From Winogradskyella sp. MH6 (lineage in GTDB: Bacteria; Bacteroidota; Bacteroidia; Flavobacteriales; Flavobacteriaceae): a stretch of DNA of 64,000 nt. Numbering within the stretch: position 1 is the first letter of the stretch; each line of letters opens with the position of its first letter. The translations under genes were made by a program, and so were the position numbers. The stretch covers positions 1,426,001 to 1,490,000 of the forward strand of contig NZ_CP094494.1 of NCBI RefSeq assembly GCF_022810765.1. The letters run 5' to 3'. The notes under the pieces are model-generated. The model ran no database searches. It worked only from the letters and a program-made list of their open reading frames with translations, and had not been told where the DNA came from. Positions 52,400 through 60,904 of this stretch are shown here, in pieces.

Positions 52400-53266
52400 A
52401 TGGATACCAAAGAACTTCTTAAAAAAGTAAGAAAAATAGAGATTAAGACACGTCGCTTGTCTGATCATATTTTTGGAGGCGAGTACCACTCTACCTTCAA
52501 AGGACGTGGTATGACCTTTTCTGAAGTTCGCCAGTATCAATTTGGTGATGATGTTAGAAATATAGATTGGAATGTTACAGCACGTTACAATGAACCGTAT
52601 GTAAAGGTTTTTGAAGAAGAACGCGAACTAACCATGATGCTCATGGCAGACGTGTCTGGTAGTAAATTCTTCGGAACAAAAAATCAATTTAAAGATGAGA
52701 TTGTTACCGAGATTGCAGCAACATTAGCTTTTTCAGCAACGCAGAACAATGATAAAATAGGTTTGATTTTATTTTCAGACGAAATAGAACTCTACATTCC
52801 ACCAAAAAAAGGACGCTCTCACGTATTAAGAATTATCAGAGAGTTGTTAGAATTTCAGCCAAAAAGTAAAAAAACCAATGTAGCCGAAGCATTCAAATTT
52901 TTGTCTAACGTAATGAAGAAAAAAGCCATAGTTTTTGTGCTTTCAGATTTTATAGCAGACGATTACAAACAAACACTAAAGATTGCAGCAGGTAGACACG
53001 ATATTACAGGTATAAGAGTTTACGATAAGCACGAAGAAACCATACCAAATATCGGGATGGTGCAAATGGAAGACGAAGAAACAGGAGAGTTACTTTTGGT
53101 GAACACAGCATCTAAAAATGTAAGACTGAATTACGGTAAATTTTACAGAGAAAAAGTAGATTATTTTAAAGATAGTTTTACTAAGTCTGGTGCTGGCAGC
53201 ATAGATTGTAGAGTAGATGAAAGCTACGTAAAAAAATTATTAGGGTATTTTAAACGAAGAGGATAG
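52400..53266 (+). CDS. DUF58-domain protein (VWA-like)
   Basis: 288 residues. The DUF58 signature is FKGRGMTFSEVRQYQFGDDV then RNIDWNVTARYNEPYVK, followed by a VWA-like domain with MMLMADVSGSKFFG, whose D-x-S-G-S could coordinate a metal. No signal peptide or helix. DUF58 proteins sit between MoxR and Bat proteins in many Bacteroidota; they may be a substrate of the MoxR chaperone (known context, function not proven). The 75-base gap from moxR is the widest of the operon apart from that before batC. Confidence 0.92.
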   Translation: MDTKELLKKVRKIEIKTRRLSDHIFGGEYHSTFKGRGMTFSEVRQYQFGDDVRNIDWNVTARYNEPYVKVFEEERELTMMLMADVSGSKFFGTKNQFKDEIVTEIAATLAFSATQNNDKIGLILFSDEIELYIPPKKGRSHVLRIIRELLEFQPKSKKTNVAEAFKFLSNVMKKKAIVFVLSDFIADDYKQTLKIAAGRHDITGIRVYDKHEETIPNIGMVQMEDEETGELLLVNTASKNVRLNYGKFYREKVDYFKDSFTKSGAGSIDCRVDESYVKKLLGYFKRRG

Positions 53267-53279
53267 ATTTAAGTTAGAC

Positions 53280-54968
53280 GTGAAAAGTAAAAAATTACAT
53301 AATGTTCTTAGGATAAGTAGACAAAGAGTAGTGCTATCTCTCATCTCTTTTCTATTATCTTTCATCTCTTTCAGTCAAGTTACAACAGAGGTTGATACGA
53401 CTAAAATCAGAATAGGAGAGCAAATCAATTATAAAATAAAAGTTGAAGCAGATTCAACTGCATTAGTTGTTTTTCCTGAAGGGCAAACATTTACACCGCT
53501 TGAAGCTGTTGAGGCTTTAGAAATTGATACTACTAAAAAGGATTCAAAATTCAAACTATCAAGAATTTACAAGCTTACACATTTCGATTCTGGATCGTAT
53601 ACCATACCAAGACAAAAAATAATTATTGGAGAAAAACCATTCTACACAGATTCGCTTCGGGTAGATGTTGGCACAGTTGAAGTTGATACTACAAAGCAGA
53701 AGTTATACGACATTAAACCAATTATAGAAGTTGAGAAAAGCAGTAGTAATTGGTGGATTTGGTTATTGGTAGTTATGGCAGCCTTAGCTTTAATTGGCTT
53801 TTTGTTGTGGTGGTTTGTTTGGAGAGAAAAACCGCTAACAGAGGAAGAAGAAATCGCCTTGTTGCCACCTTATGACAGAGCAAAATTAGCTTTAAAAAAA
53901 TTAGATAATAGTCAATATTTAATACGTTCAGAAGTCAAAGAATATTATTCTGAACTGACAATGATTATCAGAAAATATTTAGACGAAAAAGTATATGAGC
54001 GCTCTCTTGAGAGTACAACAGATGAGTTGATTAACAGACTTCAACTTTTAAAAGAAGGTAATCAATTCCCATTTTCAAAAGAAACACTTCATAACCTCGA
54101 AACCATTTTAAAGCGTGCCGATTTAGTAAAATTTGCTAAGTCCGCACCAGACACAGCGCTTATTGAAATGGATAGAGCTACCATTGAAAAAGAAATAGAA
54201 AGTGTTAAAGCCGTTCTACCAGAACCAACCGAAGAAGAAAAACTATTAGATCAACAATACAAAGAAGCTCAAGAGCGCAAAAAGAAACGCACTAAGGTTA
54301 TTATCACAGTTGCCAGTTTAGTGTTATTGCTTGTTGCAACATATGTAGGCTTTGGGTTGAAGTATGGTTTTAAATATGTAAACGATACCATATTACGAGA
54401 TGAAAGTAAAGAACTTTTAGAAGGAGAATGGACTAAAAGTGCTTATGGATATCCACCAGTTTACATAGAAACACCAGAGGTTTTAAAACGCATTCAAGAT
54501 ACACTTTCAGATGAATCAAAAGACAAGATTAAACAAAGAATTTTTGTTTTTGATGACGCAGAACATCTGGATATTAAAATTATCACAGATGAGGTGGATA
54601 GTGGTGAACAAGGACAAGAAGATATTCAGAGAAGAGTGGTGCAGTCTATAGAGAAGATTATAGAAGAATGGGAGACCAAAAATGTTCAAAATATAATAAC
54701 TAAAGACGATCAATTTATAACACCAAATAATGTAGAAGGAAGCAAAACTCATGGTACAGCTGATTTTCCAATTAAAGGCTCAGATGAAACTTTTGAAGGA
54801 GAGTATGCCATATTTAGTTTTGCTACCAAAGAAGGTATGATTGCACATGTAACATTAGTTTGGGGAAAAGAAGATAGCTATGCCGTAGACATTGCAGAAA
54901 GAATTATGAATTCAATAGAGATGAAGTCTGACGAACAAGCTAATGCAGAACAAGAATCACAGAATTAA
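53280..54968 (+). CDS. BatD-like membrane protein of the Bat operon
   Basis: 562 residues: signal/anchor (about 17-33), a beta-domain that resembles BatD (IRIGEQINYKIKVEADSTAL), a membrane helix near 162-180 (WWIWLLVVMAALALIGFLLW), a cytoplasmic coiled segment, a second helix near 340-358 and a large C-terminal domain of about 190 residues with no recognisable family. It starts with GTG at 53280, 13 bases after DUF58; there is no Met before the signal segment. Its stop overlaps the batA ATG by one base, so coupling is likely. Family members sit in the same operon position in other Bacteroidota. Confidence 0.82.
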   Translation: MKSKKLHNVLRISRQRVVLSLISFLLSFISFSQVTTEVDTTKIRIGEQINYKIKVEADSTALVVFPEGQTFTPLEAVEALEIDTTKKDSKFKLSRIYKLTHFDSGSYTIPRQKIIIGEKPFYTDSLRVDVGTVEVDTTKQKLYDIKPIIEVEKSSSNWWIWLLVVMAALALIGFLLWWFVWREKPLTEEEEIALLPPYDRAKLALKKLDNSQYLIRSEVKEYYSELTMIIRKYLDEKVYERSLESTTDELINRLQLLKEGNQFPFSKETLHNLETILKRADLVKFAKSAPDTALIEMDRATIEKEIESVKAVLPEPTEEEKLLDQQYKEAQERKKKRTKVIITVASLVLLLVATYVGFGLKYGFKYVNDTILRDESKELLEGEWTKSAYGYPPVYIETPEVLKRIQDTLSDESKDKIKQRIFVFDDAEHLDIKIITDEVDSGEQGQEDIQRRVVQSIEKIIEEWETKNVQNIITKDDQFITPNNVEGSKTHGTADFPIKGSDETFEGEYAIFSFATKEGMIAHVTLVWGKEDSYAVDIAERIMNSIEMKSDEQANAEQESQN

Positions 54969-55972
54969 TGTTTGAGAATATAGAGTTTTTAAATAAAGAG
55001 TTATTTTGGTTTCTATTGCTTTTACCAATAGCAATAGCTTGGTATATGTTTAAGCACAATAAGCAATCAGCCGAGCTAAAAATATCTACTGTTCAAGGCT
55101 TTAAAACTACATCGTCGTTTTGGTCAAGATTCAGACATGTATTATTTGTATTAAGAATGTTGGCTTTGGCATTATTGATTACTGCACTAGCAAGACCAAG
55201 AACGGTTGACGTATCTACAAAAACCAAGACCACCAAAGGTATAGATATTGTAATGGCGATAGATGTTTCAGCTAGTATGTTGGCAAAAGATTTGCGCCCT
55301 AACCGTCTCGAAGCCTTAAAAGAAGTTGCAGCAGATTTTATAGATGGTCGACCAAATGATAGAATTGGTTTGGTGGAATATGCTGGCGAAGCTTACACAA
55401 AAACTCCAATTACTACAGATAAGTCTATAGTACAACGCTCACTTAGAGATATAAAGTACAACACCATTATAGAAGGTGGAACTGCCATTGGTATGGGCTT
55501 GGCAACATCTGTAAATAGATTAAAAGATAGTAGAGCAAAAAGTAAAGTAATTATTTTGCTTACCGACGGTGTGAATAATTCAGGATTTATAGATCCTAAA
55601 ATTGCTAGTGAATTGGCAGTAGAATATGGTATTAAAGTTTACACCATTGGTTTAGGAACTAACGGAATGGCATTATCACCAGTCTCTATAAACCCTAACG
55701 GAACCTTTAGATATGGTCGTCAACAAGTAGAAATTGACGAGACATTACTTAAAGAAATTGCCGATGCTACAGGTGGTCAATATTTTAGAGCAACCAACAA
55801 TAAAAAATTGGCTGAGATTTATAAAGAAATCAATAAGCTCGAAAAAACTGAAATAGAAGAAAAGAAATATTATAACTATGACGAAAAGTACAGACCACTG
55901 GTGCTTTTAGCAGGTTTGTTTTTGTTGATAGAGATAATTTTAAGAAACACAATTTTTAGAAGCTTTGTTTAG
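54968..55972 (+). CDS. batA: BatA: membrane-anchored von Willebrand factor A protein
   Basis: 334 residues. N-terminal hydrophobic segments near 10-28 and 58-76, a VWA domain with intact MIDAS motif D99-V-S101-A-S103 (AIDVSASMLAKDLRPNR), a later TDGVNNSG that supplies the distal Asp, and a C-terminal membrane helix (about 311-330). BatA and BatB are the paired VWA subunits of the Bacteroides aerotolerance complex, which affects envelope/stress resistance. The ATG overlaps the preceding stop by one base; the end overlaps batB by eight bases. Confidence 0.92.
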   Translation: MFENIEFLNKELFWFLLLLPIAIAWYMFKHNKQSAELKISTVQGFKTTSSFWSRFRHVLFVLRMLALALLITALARPRTVDVSTKTKTTKGIDIVMAIDVSASMLAKDLRPNRLEALKEVAADFIDGRPNDRIGLVEYAGEAYTKTPITTDKSIVQRSLRDIKYNTIIEGGTAIGMGLATSVNRLKDSRAKSKVIILLTDGVNNSGFIDPKIASELAVEYGIKVYTIGLGTNGMALSPVSINPNGTFRYGRQQVEIDETLLKEIADATGGQYFRATNNKKLAEIYKEINKLEKTEIEEKKYYNYDEKYRPLVLLAGLFLLIEIILRNTIFRSFV

Positions 55973-57002
55973 ACTAGACGAAAAAATATGGTTTTGGACC
56001 TTACTGGCTATTCCAGTAATTATTTTACTATTTGTGTTATTACAAGTATGGAGACGTTCTGCGCAAAAGAAATTTGCAGACAATCACTTACTTAGCCGTT
56101 TAAGTCCTAACCAATCTCTTTTTAAAAGTATATTAAAGGTTAGCGTACTGTGTTTGGCATTTGCTTGTTTGTCCTTGGCATTGGTGAACCCAAAAATTGG
56201 AACTAAATTAGAAACTGTACGTAGCCAAGGTGTTGATATTGTATTTGCGGTAGACGTTTCAAAAAGTATGCTGGCCGAAGATATTGCACCAAACCGTTTA
56301 GAAAAATCAAAACAGCTCGTAACTCAGATTATAAACAGTTTAGCAAGCGACAGAGTTGGTATCATTGCTTATGCAGGCAAAGCATTTCCGCAGTTGCCAA
56401 TAACCACAGATTATGCTTCGGCAAAAATGTTCTTACAAAATATGAATACTGATATGTTGTCCTCACAAGGAACAGCCATTCACGAAGCTATTCAATTAGC
56501 AAAAACATATTATGATGACGACGAACAAACTAACCGTGTTTTAATTATTATTTCAGATGGTGAAGATCATGGTGGAGAAGCCATTGATATTGCAGAAGAA
56601 GCTAGTGAAGAAGGTATAAGAATTTTAACGGTTGGTGTTGGTGATGCTAAAGGAGGGCCAATCCCAATTAAGAGAAATGGTGTTGTGCTCAATTATAAAA
56701 AAGACAATAATGGAGAAACAGTTATCACCAGGCTAGACGAAAGTACTTTAAGAAAAATAGCTGAAGAAACAGATGGTGTTTATATAAATGGAAGTAATAC
56801 AACTGAAGTTGTTGAAACTATAAAGGATGTATTAGATAACATGGATAAAAAAGAATTTGAGTCTAAACAAATAGCAGACTTTAAAGACCAGTTTCAATGG
56901 TTTTTAGGCTTAGGTATCTTTTTACTATTTATTGAGATCTTCTTTTTGGAAAGAAAAACAGCTTGGTTAAAGAAATTGAATTTGTTTAATGAGAATTTTT
57001 AA
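55965..57002 (+). CDS. batB: BatB: membrane-anchored von Willebrand factor A protein
   Basis: 345 residues. Same build as BatA: an N-terminal membrane helix (about 9-27), a second near 57-75, a VWA domain with MIDAS D97-V-S99-K-S101 (AVDVSKSMLAEDIAPNR) and distal ISDGEDHGG, and a C-terminal helix. It begins at TTG (55965) inside the end of batA, with no ATG before the first helix, so TTG with translational coupling is the likely arrangement. The SDRVGIIAYAGKAFPQLPIT block is closely parallel to BatA, showing an old duplication. Confidence 0.9.
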   Translation: MFRLDEKIWFWTLLAIPVIILLFVLLQVWRRSAQKKFADNHLLSRLSPNQSLFKSILKVSVLCLAFACLSLALVNPKIGTKLETVRSQGVDIVFAVDVSKSMLAEDIAPNRLEKSKQLVTQIINSLASDRVGIIAYAGKAFPQLPITTDYASAKMFLQNMNTDMLSSQGTAIHEAIQLAKTYYDDDEQTNRVLIIISDGEDHGGEAIDIAEEASEEGIRILTVGVGDAKGGPIPIKRNGVVLNYKKDNNGETVITRLDESTLRKIAEETDGVYINGSNTTEVVETIKDVLDNMDKKEFESKQIADFKDQFQWFLGLGIFLLFIEIFFLERKTAWLKKLNLFNENF

Positions 57003-57061
57003 CTTTTAAAATTTCTTTAACGGCATATAATTAGTGGGTTTGTTACTTTTAAAGTAGAATT

Positions 57062-57901
57062 ATGAAGATGAAAATTTACATACTAGCAATTGTTACATTA
57101 ATGAGCTTTTTGGGGTTTTCTCAAGAACAAAACAAGGAGCAGTTAAAAAAAGAACAGAAAGCCACCAATTTAGTTTACAAGGCTAATGAATTGGCACAAG
57201 ACGACGACTTCATTCAAGCAGAAATGGAATATAGAAGAGCCATTTCTAATGCTCCAAACAAAGCAGTAGGAGCTTACAACCTTGCCACTACATATTATAA
57301 AAAAGGGGACTTTAACGAAGCTTTATTTAGAACACAAGAAGCTGCAAAAAATGCACAAACTAAAGACGAAAAGCATAGAGCATATCATAATATTGGTAAT
57401 CTCTTAATGAAAGAAGAAAAGTGCAAAGAAGCAATGGAAGCTTTTAAAAACGCCTTAAGAAGTAATCCAACCGACGAAGAAACCAGATACAACTTTGCCT
57501 TAGCTAAAGAATGTGCTGAGCAACAAAAAGACGGAGGCGGAGAAGACAATAAAAAAGACGAAAACAAAGAAGAAGAAAAAGATAAAGAAAAGGAGGAAAA
57601 GAAGGAAGACGAAAACAAGGACAATAAGGATAATAAAGACGAAGGAGACAAAGATAAAAAGGAAGGAGATAAAGAAGAGGACGATAAAGGCAAACCTCAA
57701 GATGACAAAAAGGATGATGGTAAAGGGGATAAAGATAAAAAAGATCCAAACCAAAAATCTAAACCAAAACCAGGTCAGATGTCTCCACAGCAAATGAAGA
57801 ATATTCTTGAGGCTATGCAAAATCAAGAACAAAAGGTTCAGCAAAAAATGAATGCCGAAAAGCAAAAAGGAGCTAAAGTAAGAACCGAAAAAGATTGGTA
57901 G
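57062..57901 (+). CDS. batC: BatC: TPR protein with Lys/Asp/Glu-rich low-complexity tail
   Basis: 279 residues: signal peptide to about residue 20 (LMSFLGFSQEQ), TPR repeats from about 36 to 150 (AEMEYRRAISNAPNKAVGAY, EAMEAFKNALRSNPTDEETR), then about 75 residues (160-235) made almost wholly of Lys, Asp, Glu, Gly and Asn, and a C-terminal segment (SPQQMKNILEAMQNQEQKVQ). TPRs fit a scaffold for the Bat complex. The low-complexity stretch (57530-57770) is charged, with balanced Lys and acids, and generates spurious long frames on other strands. Gap to batB is 59 bases. Confidence 0.9.
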   Translation: MKMKIYILAIVTLMSFLGFSQEQNKEQLKKEQKATNLVYKANELAQDDDFIQAEMEYRRAISNAPNKAVGAYNLATTYYKKGDFNEALFRTQEAAKNAQTKDEKHRAYHNIGNLLMKEEKCKEAMEAFKNALRSNPTDEETRYNFALAKECAEQQKDGGGEDNKKDENKEEEKDKEKEEKKEDENKDNKDNKDEGDKDKKEGDKEEDDKGKPQDDKKDDGKGDKDKKDPNQKSKPKPGQMSPQQMKNILEAMQNQEQKVQQKMNAEKQKGAKVRTEKDW

Positions 57902-57937
57902 TTTAACTAAGAGTTGCATATCATTGTTGCCGTAAAA

Positions 57938-59713
57938 ATGAAAATCATCAAAAATATATCAATAGTATTATTTCTGCTTGTTTCAAGCATTACTTATGCT
58001 CAAGTAAAGTTTGAGGCTAAAGTCAGTAAACAAAAACTTGGTGTAAATGAGCGTTTGCGCATAGATTTTGAGATGAACAAAGACGGAGACAATTTTGTTC
58101 CACCAAATTTTGATGATTTTACGGTTGTAGGTGGCCCAAATACCTCTTTGATGAATTACAATGCAAACGGTAAAAAGACGTATCAAAAAACTTATAGCTA
58201 CTTCCTAGCACCAAAAAAGAAAGGTAAATTCACCATAAAGCAAGCTACAATAGAGATTGATGGAGAGGTTTACAAAACGTTTCCCGTAACAGTTACTGTA
58301 ACTGATGCTGTAGATAAGCCTAACGGTCAGCCAGATGCATCAGACATAGCTTCAGATAAAATTCATTTAGTGGCTGAAGTATCAAATAGTAATCCGTATT
58401 TAAATGAGCCAACAACAGTAGTTTATAAGCTTTACGTGTCTAGAGATGTTGGTATTAGTAGCAATTGGAGAGAAAAACAAACACCTAGATATAATGATTT
58501 TTGGAGTCAGAATATAGAAATAAAAGGACTCAATATTCTAAGAGGAGAATACAAGGGCGAAGATTACCGTTATGTAGTTTTAAGAAAAACAGTTTTGTAT
58601 CCTCAAAAAACAGGAAAATTAAAGTTAGAGCCTCTAGTTTTAGATGTTACAGTTGAAGTGCCAACAGGAAGAGCCAACATCTTTGGTCAGCAAATAATGA
58701 CCCAAGTGCCAAAAACGGTAACTGCAGGTAGCAGAACAATTGATGTAAAACCATTACCAGAAAACGGCAAACCATCAGATTTTAAAGGAGCAGTAGGTGA
58801 TTTTAATTTTAATGTTACGACTTCAAAAACTCAGTTAAACGCTACAGAGTCTCTACAAGCACAGATTGAAGTTACAGGAAATGGAAATCTTAAATTATTT
58901 GAACTTCCTAAGCTAACCACACCAAGCTCATTAGAGGTGTATGAACCAGAGCATAAAGAAAATGTAAGAACAGGATTAAGTGGTATGCAAGGAAGTATTT
59001 CAGATACCTATACCATTGTACCACAATATCGTGGCAAATATCCTGTGCCATCAATATCATTTTCTTATTTCGATCTTAAAACAGAAAGTTATAAACGCAT
59101 CACATCAGATGAGATAGTAATAGATGTTGTAGAAGGACCAACAGCTTCTGTTAATAATTCTGAAAACACAGAAGCCAATAACACAAAACAAACGATAAAG
59201 CCTAATACTAATGCATTTGCATTTATAAAAACGACCTCTAATTGGGAGTCTATGTCTAGCAAAGGTTTTTTTAAGTCAACTAGTTTTTGGTGTTTGTTAC
59301 TATTGCCTTTTTTAGCAATTCCATTAGCAATATTTATTAGAAGAGCAAAAGATAAACGCGATGCAGATGTTGTGGGAACTCGCATAAGAAAAGCAGACCG
59401 TTTGGCTAAAAAGTACTTAAGTGAAGCCAAGAAAAACTTAGGGCAAAAAGAAGCATTTTATGAGTCTTTAGAGCGCGCACTTCATAATTATTTAAAGGCT
59501 AAATTAAATATTGAAACCAGTGATTTTAATAAAGAAAAGATTGAAGCACTGCTCACTCAAAAGAAAGTAGAGCCTAATGTTGTTACAGAGTTTATTTCAA
59601 TTTTAGAAAGTTGCGAATTGGCTAGATATACACCAATAACCAACGTTACTATGCAGAATGATTATGATAAAGCAGCTGAGACAATTTCATTAATAGATAA
59701 ACAAATACGATAG
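57938..59713 (+). CDS. batD: BatD: membrane protein with oxygen-tolerance domains
   Basis: 591 residues from the ATG at 57938 (MKIIKNISIVLFLLVSSITY); the TTG at 57914 is upstream of the natural signal peptide. The N-terminal 430 residues are repeated beta-domains of the BatD family (VKFEAKVSKQKLGVNERLRI, FVPPNFDDFTVVGGPNTS, PKKKGKFTIKQATIEIDGEV). A membrane helix follows at about 453-471 (FWCLLLLPFLAIPLAIFIRR), then a cytoplasmic helical domain of about 120 residues. The protein at 53280 shares its beta-domain theme, so the operon carries two BatD-type proteins. Confidence 0.88.
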   Translation: MKIIKNISIVLFLLVSSITYAQVKFEAKVSKQKLGVNERLRIDFEMNKDGDNFVPPNFDDFTVVGGPNTSLMNYNANGKKTYQKTYSYFLAPKKKGKFTIKQATIEIDGEVYKTFPVTVTVTDAVDKPNGQPDASDIASDKIHLVAEVSNSNPYLNEPTTVVYKLYVSRDVGISSNWREKQTPRYNDFWSQNIEIKGLNILRGEYKGEDYRYVVLRKTVLYPQKTGKLKLEPLVLDVTVEVPTGRANIFGQQIMTQVPKTVTAGSRTIDVKPLPENGKPSDFKGAVGDFNFNVTTSKTQLNATESLQAQIEVTGNGNLKLFELPKLTTPSSLEVYEPEHKENVRTGLSGMQGSISDTYTIVPQYRGKYPVPSISFSYFDLKTESYKRITSDEIVIDVVEGPTASVNNSENTEANNTKQTIKPNTNAFAFIKTTSNWESMSSKGFFKSTSFWCLLLLPFLAIPLAIFIRRAKDKRDADVVGTRIRKADRLAKKYLSEAKKNLGQKEAFYESLERALHNYLKAKLNIETSDFNKEKIEALLTQKKVEPNVVTEFISILESCELARYTPITNVTMQNDYDKAAETISLIDKQIR

Positions 59714-59715
59714 CC

Positions 59716-60477
59716 ATGAGAGTGATTATAATTCTATTAGTTTGTTTTCTGAGTTGTTTTGGTTTTTCTCAAAACAACCAGCTTTTTGATGAAGCCAATG
59801 CGTTGTATAATGATGGTAAATATGCCGAAGCTATTGATAAGTACGAGGCTATCTTAGATTCTGGCCAACATTCTGCAGAGTTGTATTTTAACTTAGGAAA
59901 CGCCAATTATAAGCTTAATAATATTGCACCAAGTATTTATTATTACGAAAAAGCACTGTTGCTAAATCCAGAAGATAAAGACATTAAAAATAATTTGGTA
60001 GGATACGCTCAAAACATGACCATCGATGCTGTAGAGACTGTTCCAAAAGTTGGGTTTACCAGAATAATTAATAGTGTTGTCAATACATTTAGTACAGACG
60101 TATGGGCAAAAATGGCTATAGCAAGTGTTATTCTTTTTGTAGTTTTATTTTTATCATATCACTTTTCTTATACAACCTCAAAAAAAAGGATAGCGTTTGT
60201 AATAAGTGTAATCGGCTTGTTTTTTGGTTGTTTTTCTGTTGCTATGGCATTTCAAAAGGAAAATTTGGATAAAAAAGACAATCCTGCCATTGTATTTGCA
60301 CAAGAATCTAAAGTGAAATCTGAAGCTAACAAAACATCTGAAGAAGTTTTTAGACTTCATGAAGGCACCAAAGTACAAGTTATAGATAGCTATGAAGATT
60401 GGAAAAAAATTCAGCTATCAGACAATTCTACAGGCTGGATTCCTTCCAAAGACATAAAAATCATAAAGACCTTTTAA
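59716..60477 (+). CDS. batE: BatE: TPR and SH3-domain membrane protein
   Basis: 253 residues: signal peptide to about residue 19 (SCFGFSQN), TPR repeats 22-100 (LFDEANALYNDGKYAEAIDK, YYYEKALLLNPEDKDIKNNL), two membrane helices near 130-148 and 158-178, and a C-terminal SH3-like domain near 190-251 (VFRLHEGTKVQVIDSYEDWK, STGWIPSKDI). Two bases separate it from batD. It closes the moxR-bat operon. SH3 and TPR modules both point to protein or peptidoglycan contacts in the envelope. Confidence 0.88.
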   Translation: MRVIIILLVCFLSCFGFSQNNQLFDEANALYNDGKYAEAIDKYEAILDSGQHSAELYFNLGNANYKLNNIAPSIYYYEKALLLNPEDKDIKNNLVGYAQNMTIDAVETVPKVGFTRIINSVVNTFSTDVWAKMAIASVILFVVLFLSYHFSYTTSKKRIAFVISVIGLFFGCFSVAMAFQKENLDKKDNPAIVFAQESKVKSEANKTSEEVFRLHEGTKVQVIDSYEDWKKIQLSDNSTGWIPSKDIKIIKTF

Positions 60478-60509
60478 AAAGTGTTAACAAAATCATATCT
60501 TGTAAATGT

Positions 60510-60517
60510 TATATTTG
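60510..60517 (+). promoter_or_regulatory. Candidate -7 element (TATATTTG) for the small exported protein gene
   Basis: Exact TAnnTTTG, 15 bases before the ATG at 60533. No TTG at the ideal -33 position. Confidence 0.45.
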
Positions 60518-60532
60518 CTCATAGCATAAAGT

Positions 60533-60826
60533 ATGATTTTAAAAAGAACTATAGCACTATGTTTTGTGATACTCTTCACGTTAATAATAAGTGCACCAAC
60601 CATAATTGTATCCTGCGATGATTCAGCAGACATTTCTTCATTTTTTGGAATGAATGAAGAAGAAGAGCAAGAGGATATAAAGCTTCTTTTTGATCAAAAT
60701 ATAGAAGAATTAGAAGACTTCTCATTAGATACTTCTATAGTAGAACTCATATGGTACACAAGTAACAAGTACCATAAACCTCACTTAAATTTAATTTCAC
60801 CTCCTCCCGAGAAACATCTTGCTTAA
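60533..60826 (+). CDS. Small exported acidic protein of unknown function
   Basis: 97 residues with a hydrophobic N-terminal segment (LKRTIALCFVILFTLIISAP) that could be a signal peptide or anchor. It is followed by an acidic, helical-looking region (MNEEEEQEDIKLLFDQNIEE) and a short tail with PPPEK near the C-terminus. I do not recognise a family. It lies 78 bases upstream of a SulP transporter on the same strand. Could be a small membrane-associated subunit, but nothing in the sequence proves it. Confidence 0.6.
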   Translation: MILKRTIALCFVILFTLIISAPTIIVSCDDSADISSFFGMNEEEEQEDIKLLFDQNIEELEDFSLDTSIVELIWYTSNKYHKPHLNLISPPPEKHLA

Positions 60827-60904
60827 AATTAGTCAATCAAAGAGTTTCAAAATTAAATCTATAAGAAGACTTAGAGATTTCTCTAAGCATTAATAATATA
60901 TCAT

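Noticed and set aside
57570..57770. Repetitive DNA resembling a CRISPR or tandem repeat
   Set aside because: The repetition is irregular coding sequence for charged residues, with no constant repeat or unique spacers.
57500..57919. Long minus-strand and alternate-frame open stretches within batC
   Set aside because: They mirror the Lys/Asp/Glu codon run of BatC (AAA/GAA/GAC give Phe/Phe/Val-rich frames on the other strand) and have no homology-like features.
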